Part shown: piece by piece, positions 1-12,023 of the stretch
Position numbering within the stretch: the stretch's first letter is position 1
Layout: each line of letters begins with the position of its first letter
DNA from: Bilabrum cf. latius
Taxonomy: Eukaryota > Bigyra: Bicosoecida > Bigyra > Bicosoecida
Assembly: GCA_965178125.1 (NCBI GenBank)
Contig: OZ237735.1
Location: 2,666,001 to 2,730,000 of the forward strand
Reading direction: 5' to 3'
Length of the DNA stretch: 64,000 nucleotides
The notes under the pieces: model-generated
The model's input: the letters and a program-made list of their open reading frames with translations, nothing else
Told to the model about the DNA's origin: nothing
The model's database searches: none
Program-made: the position numbers and the translations under genes

Positions 1-3000
1 GTCGTCTGTCGGTCGCTCGAACCCGGTGTCCTGGCCGCGGATTGCTGCCTTGCTGCGGAGGTGCGCCAGGAGCTGCATGGCAGCTGCAGCCTTGTCTGAG
101 CCCAGTGTCGCGGGGTCTGTCGCAGCACCACCAGCGACTCCCGATGCTCTAGGTGCCGGGGGCTCTCCCAATGCGGCGGGGCGGAATGACGCAGACTGCA
201 GCGCTTCCCGCTGCTGCCTCCTCAGCTCGTGGTTCTCTGAGGTCAGCGCGGCAAGCCGGTCTGCCACGAGGAGGGACTCCTTGGCCGCAGCCAGAACTTC
301 CTCGTTCAGCTTGTTCTTTGTGCTGGCGGAGCTGCCGTCGGCTCCTTCTTCCAGCTGGCGCGCCTGCTCCTCGTGCTGCCTTACCATCTCTCGGATCCGC
401 TCCACCCTCGCAAGCTCGTCCGCGAGCTACGCACTGCCCGGCGATGCCGCTGCAGCGCTGGGACCAGCTAACCCAGAGGCATCCAGCGCGCCGAGTGCCT
501 TGGTTACGGAGCTCTTACCCGACTTCGAGGGCGAGCTGACAAGTCGGCCGTGCTGCCTGCGAGAGCGAAGCAGCTTCTCATTAGCTTGGTGCATGGTCTC
601 CACGGCCTGCCGCAGCTAGCTATTCTCGATTTCAGCCTCCAGCAGGGCTCTCAGGCTCTTACTGTGCTCGCCAGCGAGCTTGGCCAGTTCAGACGCTTGC
701 TCAACGGACATATTCCTGGTTATGAGGTCGGCTTGGTGCTGCGCTGCATCCAGCAACGGAGTTAGCATGGCTGGCTGGTCCTCTTCCTTGTTGGAAGCAG
801 CCGCCCCTTCGGCCATGTTTTCACCATCGGGACGCTCGCTTGCAGTGCCGCGAGCCGTGTAGCCTTCATCTGCCCTGCGCGGCTTGCTTACCGATGCTCC
901 TGCATCATTGGCCGCGATCTGAGCGTGGCGCGAGCCGTTGGCAACGTTTGCTTGTTGCGGCACCTCGTCAGCATCGAGCGGCCCGTGCGCTAGGAGCTGC
1001 ATGTCCATCCACTCTCGCACAGACTGGAGGGCTCTCTGCGCCGCCCGATCCAAATCATCTTCACAATCAGCGTCCGAGGTGGTAGAGCCCCTCGACGTGC
1101 CTTGAGCTAGGCCCGCGAGGGCGCTCGGCATGTCGGCACGTGCCGCCGCCGCTCTCTCAGCAGCAGCAGCCCGCCCGAGTGGATACGTCTGTACCGCGTC
1201 CATGGATGGCAGCCCTGCAGCACGCGGTGTTCTGTTCTCCTACTCTGGGGAGGCGGGCGGTGACAGGTGCGCTCCCGGGGCCACCCTGGACGAACGCGAG
1301 GAGACCGCCCTTGCCGCCGCTGCAGCCGCCCTGGCAGTGGCCATGCCGGCAGATTCCGCCTGCAGCAACAGCGTGGCTTCCAGCTCCCGCACCTGACTCA
1401 CTGCAGCCGCGACTGCCATCTGGCCGGCTCGCCTGGCTCGGCGCACGACCTCTTGCGGGGACTGGTCGCCGTCCTCGTCGTCAACTGGCAGCCCCGCCGA
1501 TCGCAACGGACTCGCAGGCACCTCTGTGCTCAGCTGTTGCTGTGCAGTGGCCACTGCTCGAAAGGCTGCAGCTGCTGCTTCTGCCACCGGACTCGCGTTT
1601 CTTGCGCTTCGGGACAGGCCCTGAATGGCGGCCAGGTCCTCGTTCCGCTCAGGCGGGGTGCGCGGGCCGCTGATGCGGAGACCTTCCGTGCTGGCCACGG
1701 CTGAATCGCCCTGGGTGCTGGGGGTAGAATCGCGCGCTCCGGTCTAGCTTGCATCGCTGCCCGCCTCCACGTTGTTCCCCATCGACTGCACAATCCTGCT
1801 CAGTGAGGACCGTGTGGATGAGGGCTGGCGCACCTGCTCGGGCAAAGCCGGCGCGCGGAGTCCCTTAAACCCAGTAGATCCCCGGCGAGGTACTTGTCCC
1901 AGAACATCCAGGTGTGCCGGGGCGCTACTGCCCTCAAGCACACCAGGAGAAGACACGCGCCTGCCATGCTCGCCCGTCGACTCGTGTCCGTGTTGGTGGC
2001 CGTTGTCTCCGCTGGTGCGCTACCGTCCGCTTGGCAGTGGCAGCTGCGTGAATGCTCTCGGAGACTCCCTGCCACTTGGCAACGTGTCTCGCAACCTGTC
2101 CGTTGGGCTGGGAGGACCGCGCTGGGCGTCGATCTGCAAAGATATTGACTCGCCTTCGGGGCGCCAGCCCGCGCCATGTGCCGTCAGTGGGAGCGATTCG
2201 CATGTGTCCCTGGGGCCGTTGCTGCCCTCTGCGACGACGCGCAACTGGCTCCGGCTCCGGCTGGGAGAACTCCCGCTCCCTGCCGGCGCACCGCCCTATC
2301 GCACCCCATTTCCTCCTCCCATGCTGCTGTTGTCCTATGGCTCGATATGAGCGCTCTAATCTTGCCGCCTGTCGCTCCCACTGGCTGCGGCTGATGCTGC
2401 CGCCGAAGAGCCGAAACCAGCCTCTGCATCCTCCGGGGCACCGCTGCTTGCTCCTGCCGCCGAAGAGCCGAAACCAGCCTCTGCATCCTCCGGGGCACCG
2501 CTGCTTGCTCCTGCCGCCGAAGAGGCACTTTCCTACGCCGCTGCATATACAGGTGCACCAGAGTCTCCGAATTGAATTGTTCCCTGTCCCGTTGTTCCCT
2601 ACAGGGCCTCGTCCAGTCTGACAGACGCACGGCGCGCGTGCTCGCTGTCTCTCCTCTGCTGGATCGCCCTCGCCTCCGGATCTCTCTGCATTTCCATGGC
2701 ATCCACCAGAGTGGACCCGGCACTCGAACGAGACAACATATGGGATGAAGCGGATGGGGAAGGGTGCTAATTTTCTGGCGGAAATTCGTGTGACGCTGTA
2801 GACGAGGCAGCCGCAGATGGGATCTGGGCGTCGGCTAGTTCCGCCAATCGACTTTCCAGGCTAGCTATAGCAGCTGAAGACTTTGGAGACCCACCGGATT
2901 GCGAAACAGGGCTATACATAGATGTTTCCGAGGCTGGGTCTGCCACTGTCCCTCCTGGACGCCTTTCTGATGGTATGTGCCTAGCAGGCCGCTTGCGCGC

Positions 3001-3410
3001 AGGCCGTCGTCCACTTGTCCATGGTTTCCCCCCCGACCTCCGCGCCCCGACCAGAATGAGGGGATGAAACTTAGAGGCTGGCATGAATAGAGCTCTGCCC
3101 GGATCGCTACGGAATTTCCTCCGTTTGTCTGGCGCTATTCCATCGTTCGTGGAGTTATTGTCCTTTGCAGTAAGTTCTACTCCGACCCACGTCCCGGAGG
3201 GGACACCCCGTCCACGTAGGATACCAAACCATTTAACAACCTGGGGACAATGCACGGGGCAAGCGAGGCGCGGCACTGGACATAGGTTGCACCGGTACTT
3301 GGCAAAGACACTAATTGGCGGACCATTTGCGCTATAATCCGACTCACTCCCTCTTTGCCTCCTATCGTTGTACTGACAGTCTGACCAACATACGGTCGAA
3401 CTAATGGCAT
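1..3410 (-). CDS. CAP-Gly domain coiled-coil protein (dynactin p150/CLIP-like), 3' end beyond window
   Basis: Microtubule plus-end or dynein-adaptor type protein, judged from an N-terminal CAP-Gly domain. Exon 1 is 3410-3348 (21 codons, starts MPLVRPYVGQTV; an in-frame TAA lies three codons upstream of the ATG). The intron is 3241-3347 (GTGAGT...CCCCAG). Exon 2 runs from 3240 off the left edge without TAA or TGA, giving at least 1,101 residues. Splicing joins 'GGKEG' to 'VVKWFGILRG', followed by 'GTWVGVEL', an NDG motif and 'PGRALFMPASK', in CAP-Gly order. The usual GKNDG is altered to STNDG and the later aromatic region is degenerate. After the domain come basic Ser/Pro-rich sequence, two 20-residue repeats and Ala/Glu-rich heptad sequence (about 1-600) typical of coiled coil. 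At least eleven in-frame TAGs, for example at 427, 616, 1240, 1744, 2020 and 2767. Which CAP-Gly family is unresolved because the C-terminus is missing. Confidence 0.82.
2401..2520 (-). repeat. 60-nt tandem repeat, two copies, in coding sequence
   Basis: Two identical 60-nt units in the CAP-Gly gene, followed by the start of a third. They are read in frame as a 20-residue Ala/Ser/Gly-rich unit (contains GAPEDAEAG). Probably a recent slippage duplication in a disordered linker. Confidence 0.9.
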
Positions 3411-3927
3411 GGTCAATTACGGGCTTGTATCTTGCAGATGCTCGCGAAGTAGCTGACTCCTTCACGGACAAGGCGCCGCGCAATGCTCCGGATCCGGACT
3501 GATTCCAGGTTCCGCTGCAGATTGGGCTGTGAAGATTGATATAGAGTAAATGAACGAGAATCTCGCACAGATTCACAACGAACTTCTGACTGCTCACTTG
3601 GAGCACCGTTCGGGGGAACGAAGGCACACGAGGCAGCGCCACCATCCTGTTGCGCGAGGTGGATGGGCGTCGCCACTGGGCGAGCAACGGGGTCGCGATT
3701 TGCGACTGGCTCTGCTGTCCGGTCACCGGGGAGGCACCATTGCTGCACACTTTACGCCCTGAACGAGCGCGGGCAGCACCATGCACGACAAAGCATGCTG
3801 ATTGCACACAACAATCATTCGCTGCGGCAGGATCCCATGTACCCGGAGCCAGAATCACACCAAACAGATTCGTGGGTCCTGGCAGATTGCTCCGGAGAAA
3901 AACAATGGTCAGATAAAGCCGATTGTC
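3411..3927. promoter_or_regulatory. divergent intergenic region between CAP-Gly and POT1-like genes
   Basis: 517 bp between two divergent start codons, less GC-rich than the flanking genes. It must hold both 5' UTRs and promoters. Open frames cross it on both strands but give no recognisable protein. In-frame stops (TAA just upstream of 3410 on minus, TGA at 3799 on plus) limit both genes to the starts chosen. No convincing TATA box or other named element was seen. Confidence 0.4.
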
Positions 3928-6900
3928 ATGAATCAAAGTTCTTCATCAGCTCCAGGAAGCCAGCCGAGTAGCGATGATCCGAATCTAGCAAACAGTCAGA
4001 GTGCATTTGAACCTGATGCTTTGTTCGGCGAATCCATGCCTCTGTAGAGCCAAGAATTTGACGAAGACACATTTTCTGACGACTAGAACCCAATGTCTCC
4101 GGTTGAGGCCAGAGACGGTCCTGAGCCACGGGGAGAGTTAGCAGCACTGCGAGAGCAGCAAGCTTGCGTCGCTACTAGTGCATCGTCCAACGCACTGAGT
4201 CCACCTGACTCCAAAAAAGCTGGCATCACGGCGGCGCTATCGGACTCATAGGCATCATTACACTCGTCCGCCAAGCTCGATGGGCCTGGACGTGGTGATA
4301 GCGAGAGGCGTAGCTTCTCCAGCGGTGGAGCTCAGCCACGAGATTCTAGTGCAGATCTGCTAGACTCATCATCGCATTCTGGAGTGAAAGGGACGTCTAA
4401 AACGTAGCATAGACCCGGTGATCACGCACCTACCGATGCAGCTGCGCGGCAGAGCGACTCTACGTCGCTTTCAGGAGGTAGCCGCGGACCGGCAGCCGCA
4501 GTGTCACCCGCGGCCAGCAGGGACACGAGCAGCGCCACAGTTCCTAGTCGACCCTCGGGGCCTGCTTCCATGCCGAGTGGTGCGGCAGCACTCATCGGCT
4601 CTGCCCCTTCTCCTGCAGCTGTCAGCCCCGGCTCCGCTCCCTCGGTTCAGGCTCGCATGGCCCCCGCGCTGGTGCCCGCCGGCAGGGACGAGACATCCTC
4701 TCTCCTCCCCGGGCAAGTCACGTTCGTGGACCGCTCCTCCGAAGACTCAAGGAATTCTACTGGACGTAAGGCTAGCAAGAGCTCTGGGCCCCGCGCGAGC
4801 GAGGTCACAATAGCCCCAGACGGTGAAGGGGCCGGCAGCAGCAGCAGTAGCAGCAGCAGCGACTCTCGGCAGCACGAGGCCCAGGTGCAGGGGCAGGCCC
4901 AGGTGCAGGGTCAGGTGCATTCGCGTGAGCACAAGCAAGAACACGACACGAGCGGCAGCTTGAGCCAGCCCCAGGCGGAGGCTGCAGTAGATGCAGTGAG
5001 GGCAAGCGATCGTGATGGAAGGCCAACCCGAGACCCCGCGGAGGGCGGGGGGATAGTGTTGGCTGGCGTGCCGCGCCCGTCTGATAGCAGGTCAGACAGC
5101 AGTGCCAGCGCCATGGGCACGGACACGCAGAGCAGCAGCCAGCAGGAGCAAGCGTCGGCTGACCAGTCCTACCAGAGCATGGAAAAGCTGGACGGTCCAG
5201 GAAAACGGGATGGCGGCACGTCCACAGATCAACAGGACGAAGAGAATTGCGTTAGGTCTCCACCCGATGCTATTGGCCAGAAGCGAAGCCGGCCATAGCC
5301 GAATACGGCCCCCAGCCACTCGTTGGCACCGGTGATGATGGCGCGGCAGCGAACAGTCGAGCCAGAAGGCATTCCTGCTGGCCAGGCGGTGCTGACGCCC
5401 GACGCGTCTGGACACCCGGCCAAGAAGCCACGGGTAGAGCCAATCGGCAGCCACAGCCGAAGTACTTCACCAACAACTGCAAGGGGCGTTGCCATGCTGA
5501 ATGAGAGCTCCTTGCTGCAAGAACAGCAGCACGCTGCGACCAGCAGCAGCAGCAGCAGCAGCGGGGGAGGTCGGCAAGCCCCATTAGCAGTGCCGGGCGA
5601 TCGATTTCCCGTCCCTTCCCAGAGCCAGGTACAGCTGAAGCTAGCACAGTCTTAGCCAGACGAAGCCCGACTGCCCGCGGCGATGGCGGATGCAGACGAC
5701 CCGGACGGGGCGGCGCGTGGCCTGCTGACGACTCCTGCGGATGCTTCCACGACCGGTGCCACCTCGGCGTCCTCGGGCGGTCTTCGCAGCGGGGGCTCTG
5801 GCGGCTCTGGTGACGCTCGAAAGCAGCAGCGAGACAGCCAACCAAACGCGGTAGATGACAGCATGCGATCACCAGCACCACAAGGCAGCTCCCAAGGCAA
5901 AGAGCGGCCATCAGGAAGGTCTCCGACAGCCAAGCAACGGAGTGAGGTTGCCCTGCAGAAGCCGCCACCCACCAGCAAGCGCAAGCCCACCGCACCTAGG
6001 ACCAAACGCGACGGCGTCGAGCAGGCTAACGGTAAAGTCGATGCTGCAGCGGATAACATGCAAGCTGAAGAAGACATGCTGGTTGACGAGGAAGACATGA
6101 AGGCCCTGGCTGCTGCGTTTGCAGACCAGCAGAAGAAGGAGGAGCAGCGAACGAAGAGACAAGGCAAAGAATCAAGCCGTGGGGCTGGTCGGGGCGACAC
6201 GGACCAACACGCAGCTGCTGCTTCAGCGAGCGCGTCCAGGGCGAATGGCGCCTGCAAGGAGCTACCGGCCATCGCCGAGATTCAGCCGGGTCGTACGGTG
6301 GACACGGTCGGCGTTGTCACCGAGGCGAGCCACCCGAGCGGGACAGGGGGCAAGGACCACAAGGTGGGCCTCTCGCTCATCGACGACTCGATGGCAGAGC
6401 ACGCCACAGCTGCGGTATCCGTGGATCTGAACATTTTCATCAAGCCGGCACACGTGGACGTTGGGCTGCCCTTTGGACGCGTCTCTCCCAACCTTTGGGT
6501 GGCACAGGCTGGAGACATTCTTGTCCTGCGCCGAGTGGGCATGCAGTCCAAGTATTCCGGGGGAGGGGCCTTTCGGAACTTGGTGGCGCATAGCGACAGG
6601 ACCCATGCGGCCTTCTTTATTGTGAGCGGTGCCACGGGGCGCGTGCTGTGCCGATGGCCCGCCACTGCCAGCTTCAGACCCAGGGAGGCCAACAGGGTTA
6701 GATGCCTGAGGGAGTGGGCGCAGCCGCGGCTGCGCAGGGCACCCTTCCACCAGATGGAGTACTAGATGACAATCGAGGATTTGCTGCTAGAGCGCGGGGG
6801 CATCGACCACCGGTCCAGCAATTTCGATCTCGTCGGCATGCTGGTTGGCGCCATTGTGGTGGATGAGAACGGCAGCCAGCTCGTGGCTGGATTCCCGCCC

Positions 6901-8502
6901 TGCTCCACAAGGATCAAGCCTGGGCGCTTGCTGGATCCCAGGAACCCGCAGCTGCGGAACCAGGTGATTCTACTCGTGTGGGACGGCACGGGTGACGCAG
7001 AGAACGGCTGCTTGGGGTTTGGGCACCCGCCCGTGGCTCGCGCCACGCCAGAGGCCGGAAAAGAGCTAGGAGTCGTCACTGGGTGTCGAGGCGCCATCAT
7101 GTCTGTGGTGGCCGTGTCGCGTGGCGTGCAGTACCATTCATGGATGCTAGCACACCGTCTCAGCAACGGTGCCAAGCAGGCTGCCAAAGAGAAGCTCGCT
7201 AGCACCAAGGGTCCAAAGCCACGAGAATCCAAAGCGGTTGCCTTTCGGAAAGCATCCACAGCGCCTTCTGCGGATGATTCCAGGGCCACGGCTGTTGGCC
7301 AGGACGAAGGTACAAGCACGGACGTGCCCAGCCTGCGACCCGGTGATTTCATTCGATTCTCCAAGCTCTGCGTGAAGCATAGGGGCAGGCCCCCACCCCT
7401 GCCACCTGCCGATCCAGTCGACCAGCACGGGAGGCCATTGCGCGGCGCTGCGAGGCGGCAGTGGCTGGTACAGCGCCGGACCATACAGAACCAGCACCAC
7501 AACCAGTCCCTCCTGTACGCAGAGATGAGTGCCCAGAGCTCCTGCACCGCAGTCCCAAGGGATGCGTACCCGTGCCAGGAGATCTTGAGGCGAGCGGAGG
7601 CATGGCTTCCTGCTGCTGGCGTAACGGATGGCTCCAGTGGCGCTACCAGCTCGAGTTCGAGCGCATCGGCCAGCAGTGGCGCAGATGCTGCGGCACCTGC
7701 AGACGAGGCGAGGATAGCACAGGGCGGCACTTCCGGGCCAAGCGGCACGTCGTCAGGCGCTAGCGGAGGCACTGGCAGTGGTTCCGGTGCTATCGACCCC
7801 GCCGCAGGGGCGGAGGTTCCCAAGGACGCTGTACCGAAGCAGCACCACTCATCTCCAAAAGAGGCAATGGCAGACCTCCCAGAAGTGTACAGCCCGCCGG
7901 TCGCGCCGAATGCCGCGACTGCGATCGTCACGCGCATCTCTCGACAGGGTGCTGCAGCCCACGCAAGCAAAGTATTGATAGACACGCACCCTGCTGGCCG
8001 TGATGGGTCGATCGCACCATCCTGCTTCAGGAGCATGAGTGCGGGTGCCACTGCGCGGCTGCAGGGCCAGGTCACGAGCCACTGGCCGCTGGACCATCGC
8101 GGCGTGGTGGGGGTGGGCAAGGATGGGAGGAGGAGGGTGCTCGCAGTGCTGACCATCGCGGACGAGTCAGGTGCTGCCGATGTGGTGCTGGCGGGGCGGA
8201 CGGCTAGCCGGTTCTTTGGGCTGCCGGAGCCGGGCCCAGGGCCTGAGAGAGCGGGTGGGGCCGGTTCCACCAGCACGGAGCGCGCGACTGGTTCATAGGA
8301 GTGGGAGGCTGCTTGCCACGCCAGGATTGATGAAGTCATGAGACAGCTTTATGACGACGGCATGCGGCGCAATTTCGTGGACGTGCTGGTGCGGCGGGCC
8401 ATTGACGCAGGGCCGGGAGGAGGTGCGGCTGGAGGCAGCGGCTCGGTGTACAGCCCCGTGCAGGGCTTGCTAGTCGATGGCAGGTTTATTGGACGCACAT
8501 GA
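3928..8502 (+). CDS. POT1: POT1-like telomere end-binding protein with multiple OB folds
   Basis: Single-stranded telomeric DNA binding and chromosome-end protection, judged from OB-fold motifs. One exon of 1,524 residues if UAG is sense; in-frame TAGs at 4045, 4084, 4249, 4405, 5296, 5653, 6763 and 8296, stop TGA at 8500. The ATG at 3928 is the first after an in-frame TGA at 3799. The first ~770 residues are disordered, with Ser, Gln and Pro runs. OB1 starts near residue 779 ('VGVVTEAS', 'SLIDDS', 'AGDILVLRRVGMQSKY'). OB2 begins just after the TAG at 6763 ('FDLVGMLVGAIVV') and has the POT1 hallmark 'LLVWDGTG', then 'LRPGDFIRFSKL'. A C-terminal OB-like segment ('VLTIADESGAADVVLAGRTASRFFG') follows. 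Human POT1 is about 634 residues, so this one is far longer. Family call is from motifs only; a TEBP-alpha-type relative is the alternative. Confidence 0.78.
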
Positions 8503-8618
8503 CGCGAGGTGATCATGGAGGCGAGCTGATATATTAACTTTTTAGCTCTGTTCATGCTATTGCCCATTTTAAATGCCTCCCATCGAGAGAGGCTGCTACA
8601 CGGAGCCCACCCATCGTG

Positions 8619-9841
8619 TCATCGCCGGCCGCTGCTCCCCCCGCCCACCATCAGCTTGAGCCTGGACTGCACCTCCTCAAACACGGCCCAGGTCAGCGCC
8701 TGGGACGTCGCTCTCTTCGCTGCCCTGGCGGGGAGCCCCTTCCACAGGGCTGCCACGCCTTCCTCCTTGACCATGTCGCGAGCAGTGCCCAGCAAGGCGC
8801 GCATGCCGAGCCGAGGCGTACTAGCCGGCGGATTCGCCCCGGCAGAGTCTCTGCTAGATCGGGCCGCGTCAGCCGTGGCCGCCAACACTTGCTGCCTGGT
8901 CTTGATTGCATCGGCGGGATGCGTCACAGTCGTGGCAACCACGCCTGCCAGCAGTCCGCAGCCGAGGTTCTGCAGCGCCAAAGGGACGCCCCATCCGCTA
9001 CCCTGCTCTGATGGCCCAGGTTGCTTCACTAGCACTCGCTTGAGGTGGTCGTACACGAGATAGTACGTGCCAGAGAAGGGCGCGTCTCGAATGACGGTGG
9101 GCAGGACGCCGACGAACAGCCCGCGCGCCCCTTCCGCACGGATCACCGACCGTAGCTCCTAAACCAAGCCCTTGTGGCTCAATGCTGCGTCTGCGGCGCT
9201 CACGCCAGGTCGAACCTTGCGCCACTGTGCAAACTCAAGCCGGGTCTTGACGACGCTGATCGGAGATAGCATGACGATGGCTAGCGTGCGAGCCAGAGCG
9301 CTGGCAGCGAACGTTCTGGTCGCAATGTCGCCAGCGGAAAGGATTGACATACTTTGTGATTTGCTGCGACCAGACCCAGCTGCAGACGGCTTGGGCCCAG
9401 AGGTAGCAGCCGCGTGATTCTTGCGAGGGACACCTGCCCGATCCAACAGCTCGTGGAGCAGCGTAAAGTAAAACCCCGCCCCAACAAAGACGCGAACCAC
9501 GCTTGGTAACATACCTTTCCAGAGCGACTTCCACCCCTCTTCTTCTACCAGAAGCCTGGCAGTTCGTAGAATGCTCCTGCGCACCACATGCAGATGAGGG
9601 CTGGTACCAGATGGTGTTAAGGCGCAATAAGAGCACGAGTGGTCAGCATACTGATGGCGATAATGGTGCTGTCTCACAAACTCCGAATCGGACGCGAATT
9701 AGTTGTCATGGTGCTGTTCTGTGCCAAGATTCTCTGTCGATAGCTCTGCTACGTTGTCCGAATCACATCCAATGGCTATAGAATGGCTGCTGTCATGCTC
9801 CCGCTCAGAGCACCTCCTGCAAAATTCAAAAGTTGATCCAT
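8619..9841 (-). CDS. SLC25A38: mitochondrial glycine carrier, SLC25A38/Hem25 family
   Basis: Inner-membrane carrier that supplies glycine for heme synthesis. Exon 1 is 9841-9678 (starts MDQLLNFAGGALSGS), the intron is 9577-9677 (GTGAGA...GCGCAG), and exon 2 is 9576-8619 with stop TGA; 373 residues. Three carrier repeats are visible: the first has [TAG]PLDVIRT where the family has QPLDLLKT, then 'SLWKGMLPSVVR'; the second has 'ISVVKTRLEF' and 'GLFVGVLPTVIRDAPFSGTYY'; the third has 'HPADAIKTRQQ' and 'ALWKGLPARAAKR'. The 'RDAPFSG' motif is the diagnostic feature of this subfamily. In-frame TAGs have low coordinates 9776, 9749 and 9159. The first sits exactly at the conserved Gln of the carrier signature. 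An Ala/Ser/Gly-rich linker is inserted in repeat 3. Ends 116 bp from the convergent POT1-like stop. Confidence 0.92.
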
Positions 9842-9932
9842 TTCGTCCAATCACAAAATCACTTCAATGGTTCGTAGTGCGACACTTTGCTCCCAGTCAC
9901 GCATCAGTCGTCACACGATCCGATCCATTCGC

Positions 9933-10890
9933 TCAGTCCTTCTTGAGCTCGAAAGTGCTCCTCGTGATCCCGGCCTTCTCGATCACGAATATCTCGATCG
10001 CGTCACCCGTGTAAATGTCCCGCTCGCACGCAGTCACGAATGCCTCCTTCGCGAGCTCCACGGCGTCCTCCACTCCCATGGCCGGCTTGGGCGCGGGGCG
10101 GTGCTTCCAGCCGACCAGGTTGTCCAGCAGCGGGATGATGAGCTTCTGGCCCGCCCCCTGGCACGCGTACCCGACTCGCTCGAAGCTCCCCACGGCATCG
10201 TACGTGTACACGGCGCCCTTGCCCTCGGCGTCCAGCCCAGCCAGCACGTTGAACGCGTAGTACGGGAAGAAGCGGCGGTAGTAGAGGGTCGTGCTCAGGA
10301 GCTGTGCCATGGCAGGGGCAGAAATCTCCGAGTCGTGCTCGTGCTGGTACTCGTCTGCGCGCATCCCAAGAACCTTGTGTAGCGTGGCAACGTCGGTGAA
10401 GCAGCCGCCTGTGCCGAGCACGCACGTGGAGCTCAGCTTCACCGCCTTGCTTTGGTCCCTGCTCAGGATCCTGTATCCTTCGGCCAAGCGAGTGTCGCAA
10501 GCCAACACAGCAAAGTTATCACCCGAAATACCGAGGGCAGTGCCACCATTGAATTCGTAAGGGCTGAACCTGTGTCCAATCGGCCGCTCCTTACCATCCA
10601 CGCTGCGAGACATTTGCGACAGAGGCGACAAAATGCGCAGCTTGGAGTCGATCGTATTGCGCACGATTACATGCATCTATCCATACTCACGTCATTCCAC
10701 TAGCCGATGCTACCGCTTTCTCGAAAGCGCTTGCTCGGTCAATGGCAGCCGATGGCGCCTCGACCGTCGTGGCAGAGGAAGGCAGCGACGGTGCGCTATC
10801 CGTTGCCTTGGATTTATCATCGAGACCAACTGGACCGCTGTTCGTCCACATTACGACCGATCTGTGAAACGAAGCAAGCAGCACTGTCAT
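9933..10890 (-). CDS. PSMB1: 20S proteasome subunit beta-6 (PSMB1/Pre7)
   Basis: Non-catalytic beta subunit of the 20S core. Exon 2 (10602-9933, stop TGA) covers the whole mature domain: 'RFSPYEFNGGT', 'CDTRLAEGYRI', 'YRRFFPYYAFNVLAGLDAEGKGAVYTYDAVGS', then 'PLLDNLVGWK' and 'ERDIYTGDAIEIFVI', colinear with PSMB1. The acceptor chosen (CTCGCAG, intron 10603-10690, donor GTGAGT) joins it in frame to an upstream exon 10890-10691, giving 289 residues with an N-terminal pre-sequence of about 90 residues, longer than in human (about 28) or yeast. If that exon is wrong, translation could start at one of two ATGs near 10675 or 10616 inside the proposed intron. No in-frame TAG. Stop lies 91 bp from the SLC25A38 start. 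Confidence 0.9.
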
Positions 10891-11162
10891 CACTCAAAAG
10901 TTCTCGCAAGGATTCTGACGTATGAATCATGAGAATCAGATAAGAGTTCAGCAGCAAGGAAAATATACACAACTTACTCAGAAGCAGCGGAGGCTGCCAT
11001 TTCAACTAGTTCTTGTAGACCCCAATGTAAGCTTGCCAAGATCCGCAAGCAAGGACGGCAGCTCGCCCCATCTTCATTATTACGTTATGTTATGGGTAAA
11101 TCCGAATATTGTATTGAATTCTACATATTTCCACTTTCCCTGGCCCCAACCGGGGTCTTGTC
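10891..11162. promoter_or_regulatory. divergent intergenic region between PSMB1 and RPB7
   Basis: 272 bp separating two divergent housekeeping genes, AT-richer than the coding flanks. It should contain both core promoters. No motif I can name with confidence. The PSMB1-side boundary depends on the less certain first exon of that gene. Confidence 0.35.
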
Positions 11163-11922
11163 ATGTTCTTTTCGGTAAGACTTAATCATGAGTATTTATG
11201 AACTGGTACCAGCAAGATAATTTTCAATTTTGTGGTTTGTGTATTTGCCTACTCGATCGAGTGCAGCTGCAACTTCGACGAAGCATCCAGTTGCACCCCA
11301 AGTACCTAGGCAAGAATCTGAAGACGACTGTAGCAGACCAGCTGAAGTAGGAGACTGTTGGTAGGCTGGTTGATGGCGTCGGCTACGTTGTCATAGTTTT
11401 GGATGTGGAAGAAGGCGACGTTGGCAGCATCGACCCCCTCACAGGGTTCGTCAAGTTCGACGTTGAGTATCGAGCGATCATGTTTCGGCCATTTACCAAG
11501 GAAGTCCTGGATGTGGTGGTCAGCACGGTGGCCTCTGATGGCTTCTTTGCGATGGCGGGGCCTCAGGAAGTGTTCGTGTACAGAGCGGTAAGGTTGCGTG
11601 CACACACGCCTTCCGCACTGCCAAGTCACAGCAAGCTAGCAGCATCATGCTTGTTATTGCCCCTGCTCGTTCCTCGCAGCACATTCCGGAGGAGTACGTC
11701 TTCAATGCAGATGAGCAGTCGTGGGTGTCGTCCAAGTCGGGCGCTGCTGTGAAGAGCGGGAGCACGGTGCGGGTTAGGCTAGGGTCCTCGGAGGTGAAGA
11801 ACTCCAGGAAAGAATCAGGGTGCATGGCTAGCATCCACGGGGCATTTCTAGGCCCCGTGGAAGAGAGCTCGGACGATCTCGGAGCTGCGATGGGCGGAGC
11901 TGGTGACGGGTTTGCTTCCTGA
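11163..11922 (+). CDS. RPB7: RNA polymerase II subunit RPB7 (POLR2G)
   Basis: Stalk subunit of Pol II that pairs with RPB4. Three exons: 11163-11174 (MFFS), 11267-11587 and 11680-11922 (stop TGA), 191 residues. Donors are GTAAGA and GTAAGG; acceptors are GTGCAG and CTCGCAG; both introns are 92 nt. Joining exons 1 and 2 gives MFFS-LQLRRSIQLHPKYLG, matching the family start (MFF...LHPxxxG). Next come the RNP-fold domain ending near 'VEYRAIMFRPF', the S1/OB part ('EVLDVVVSTVASDGFFAMAGPQ') and a C-terminus 'MASIHGAFLGPV' comparable to 'IHAIGSI..DYLG'. One in-frame TAG at 11348, just before 'ETVGRL'. Convergent with BLTP1, 101 bp apart. Confidence 0.93.
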
Positions 11923-12023
11923 CGGTAGTCTAGGCTGCTGTGGGGCCGGGAGAAACCCTTCAAGTTGGTAACTGTATTGTGTGCTCGACCATGTAATCTG
12001 GTGTTTGTACGTTAATATTAACC

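Noticed and set aside
11520-11963. Minus-strand ORF in the same frame beyond the BLTP1 stop
   Set aside because: It begins after the BLTP1 TGA and lies antisense to the RPB7 exons, so it is a shadow of RPB7.
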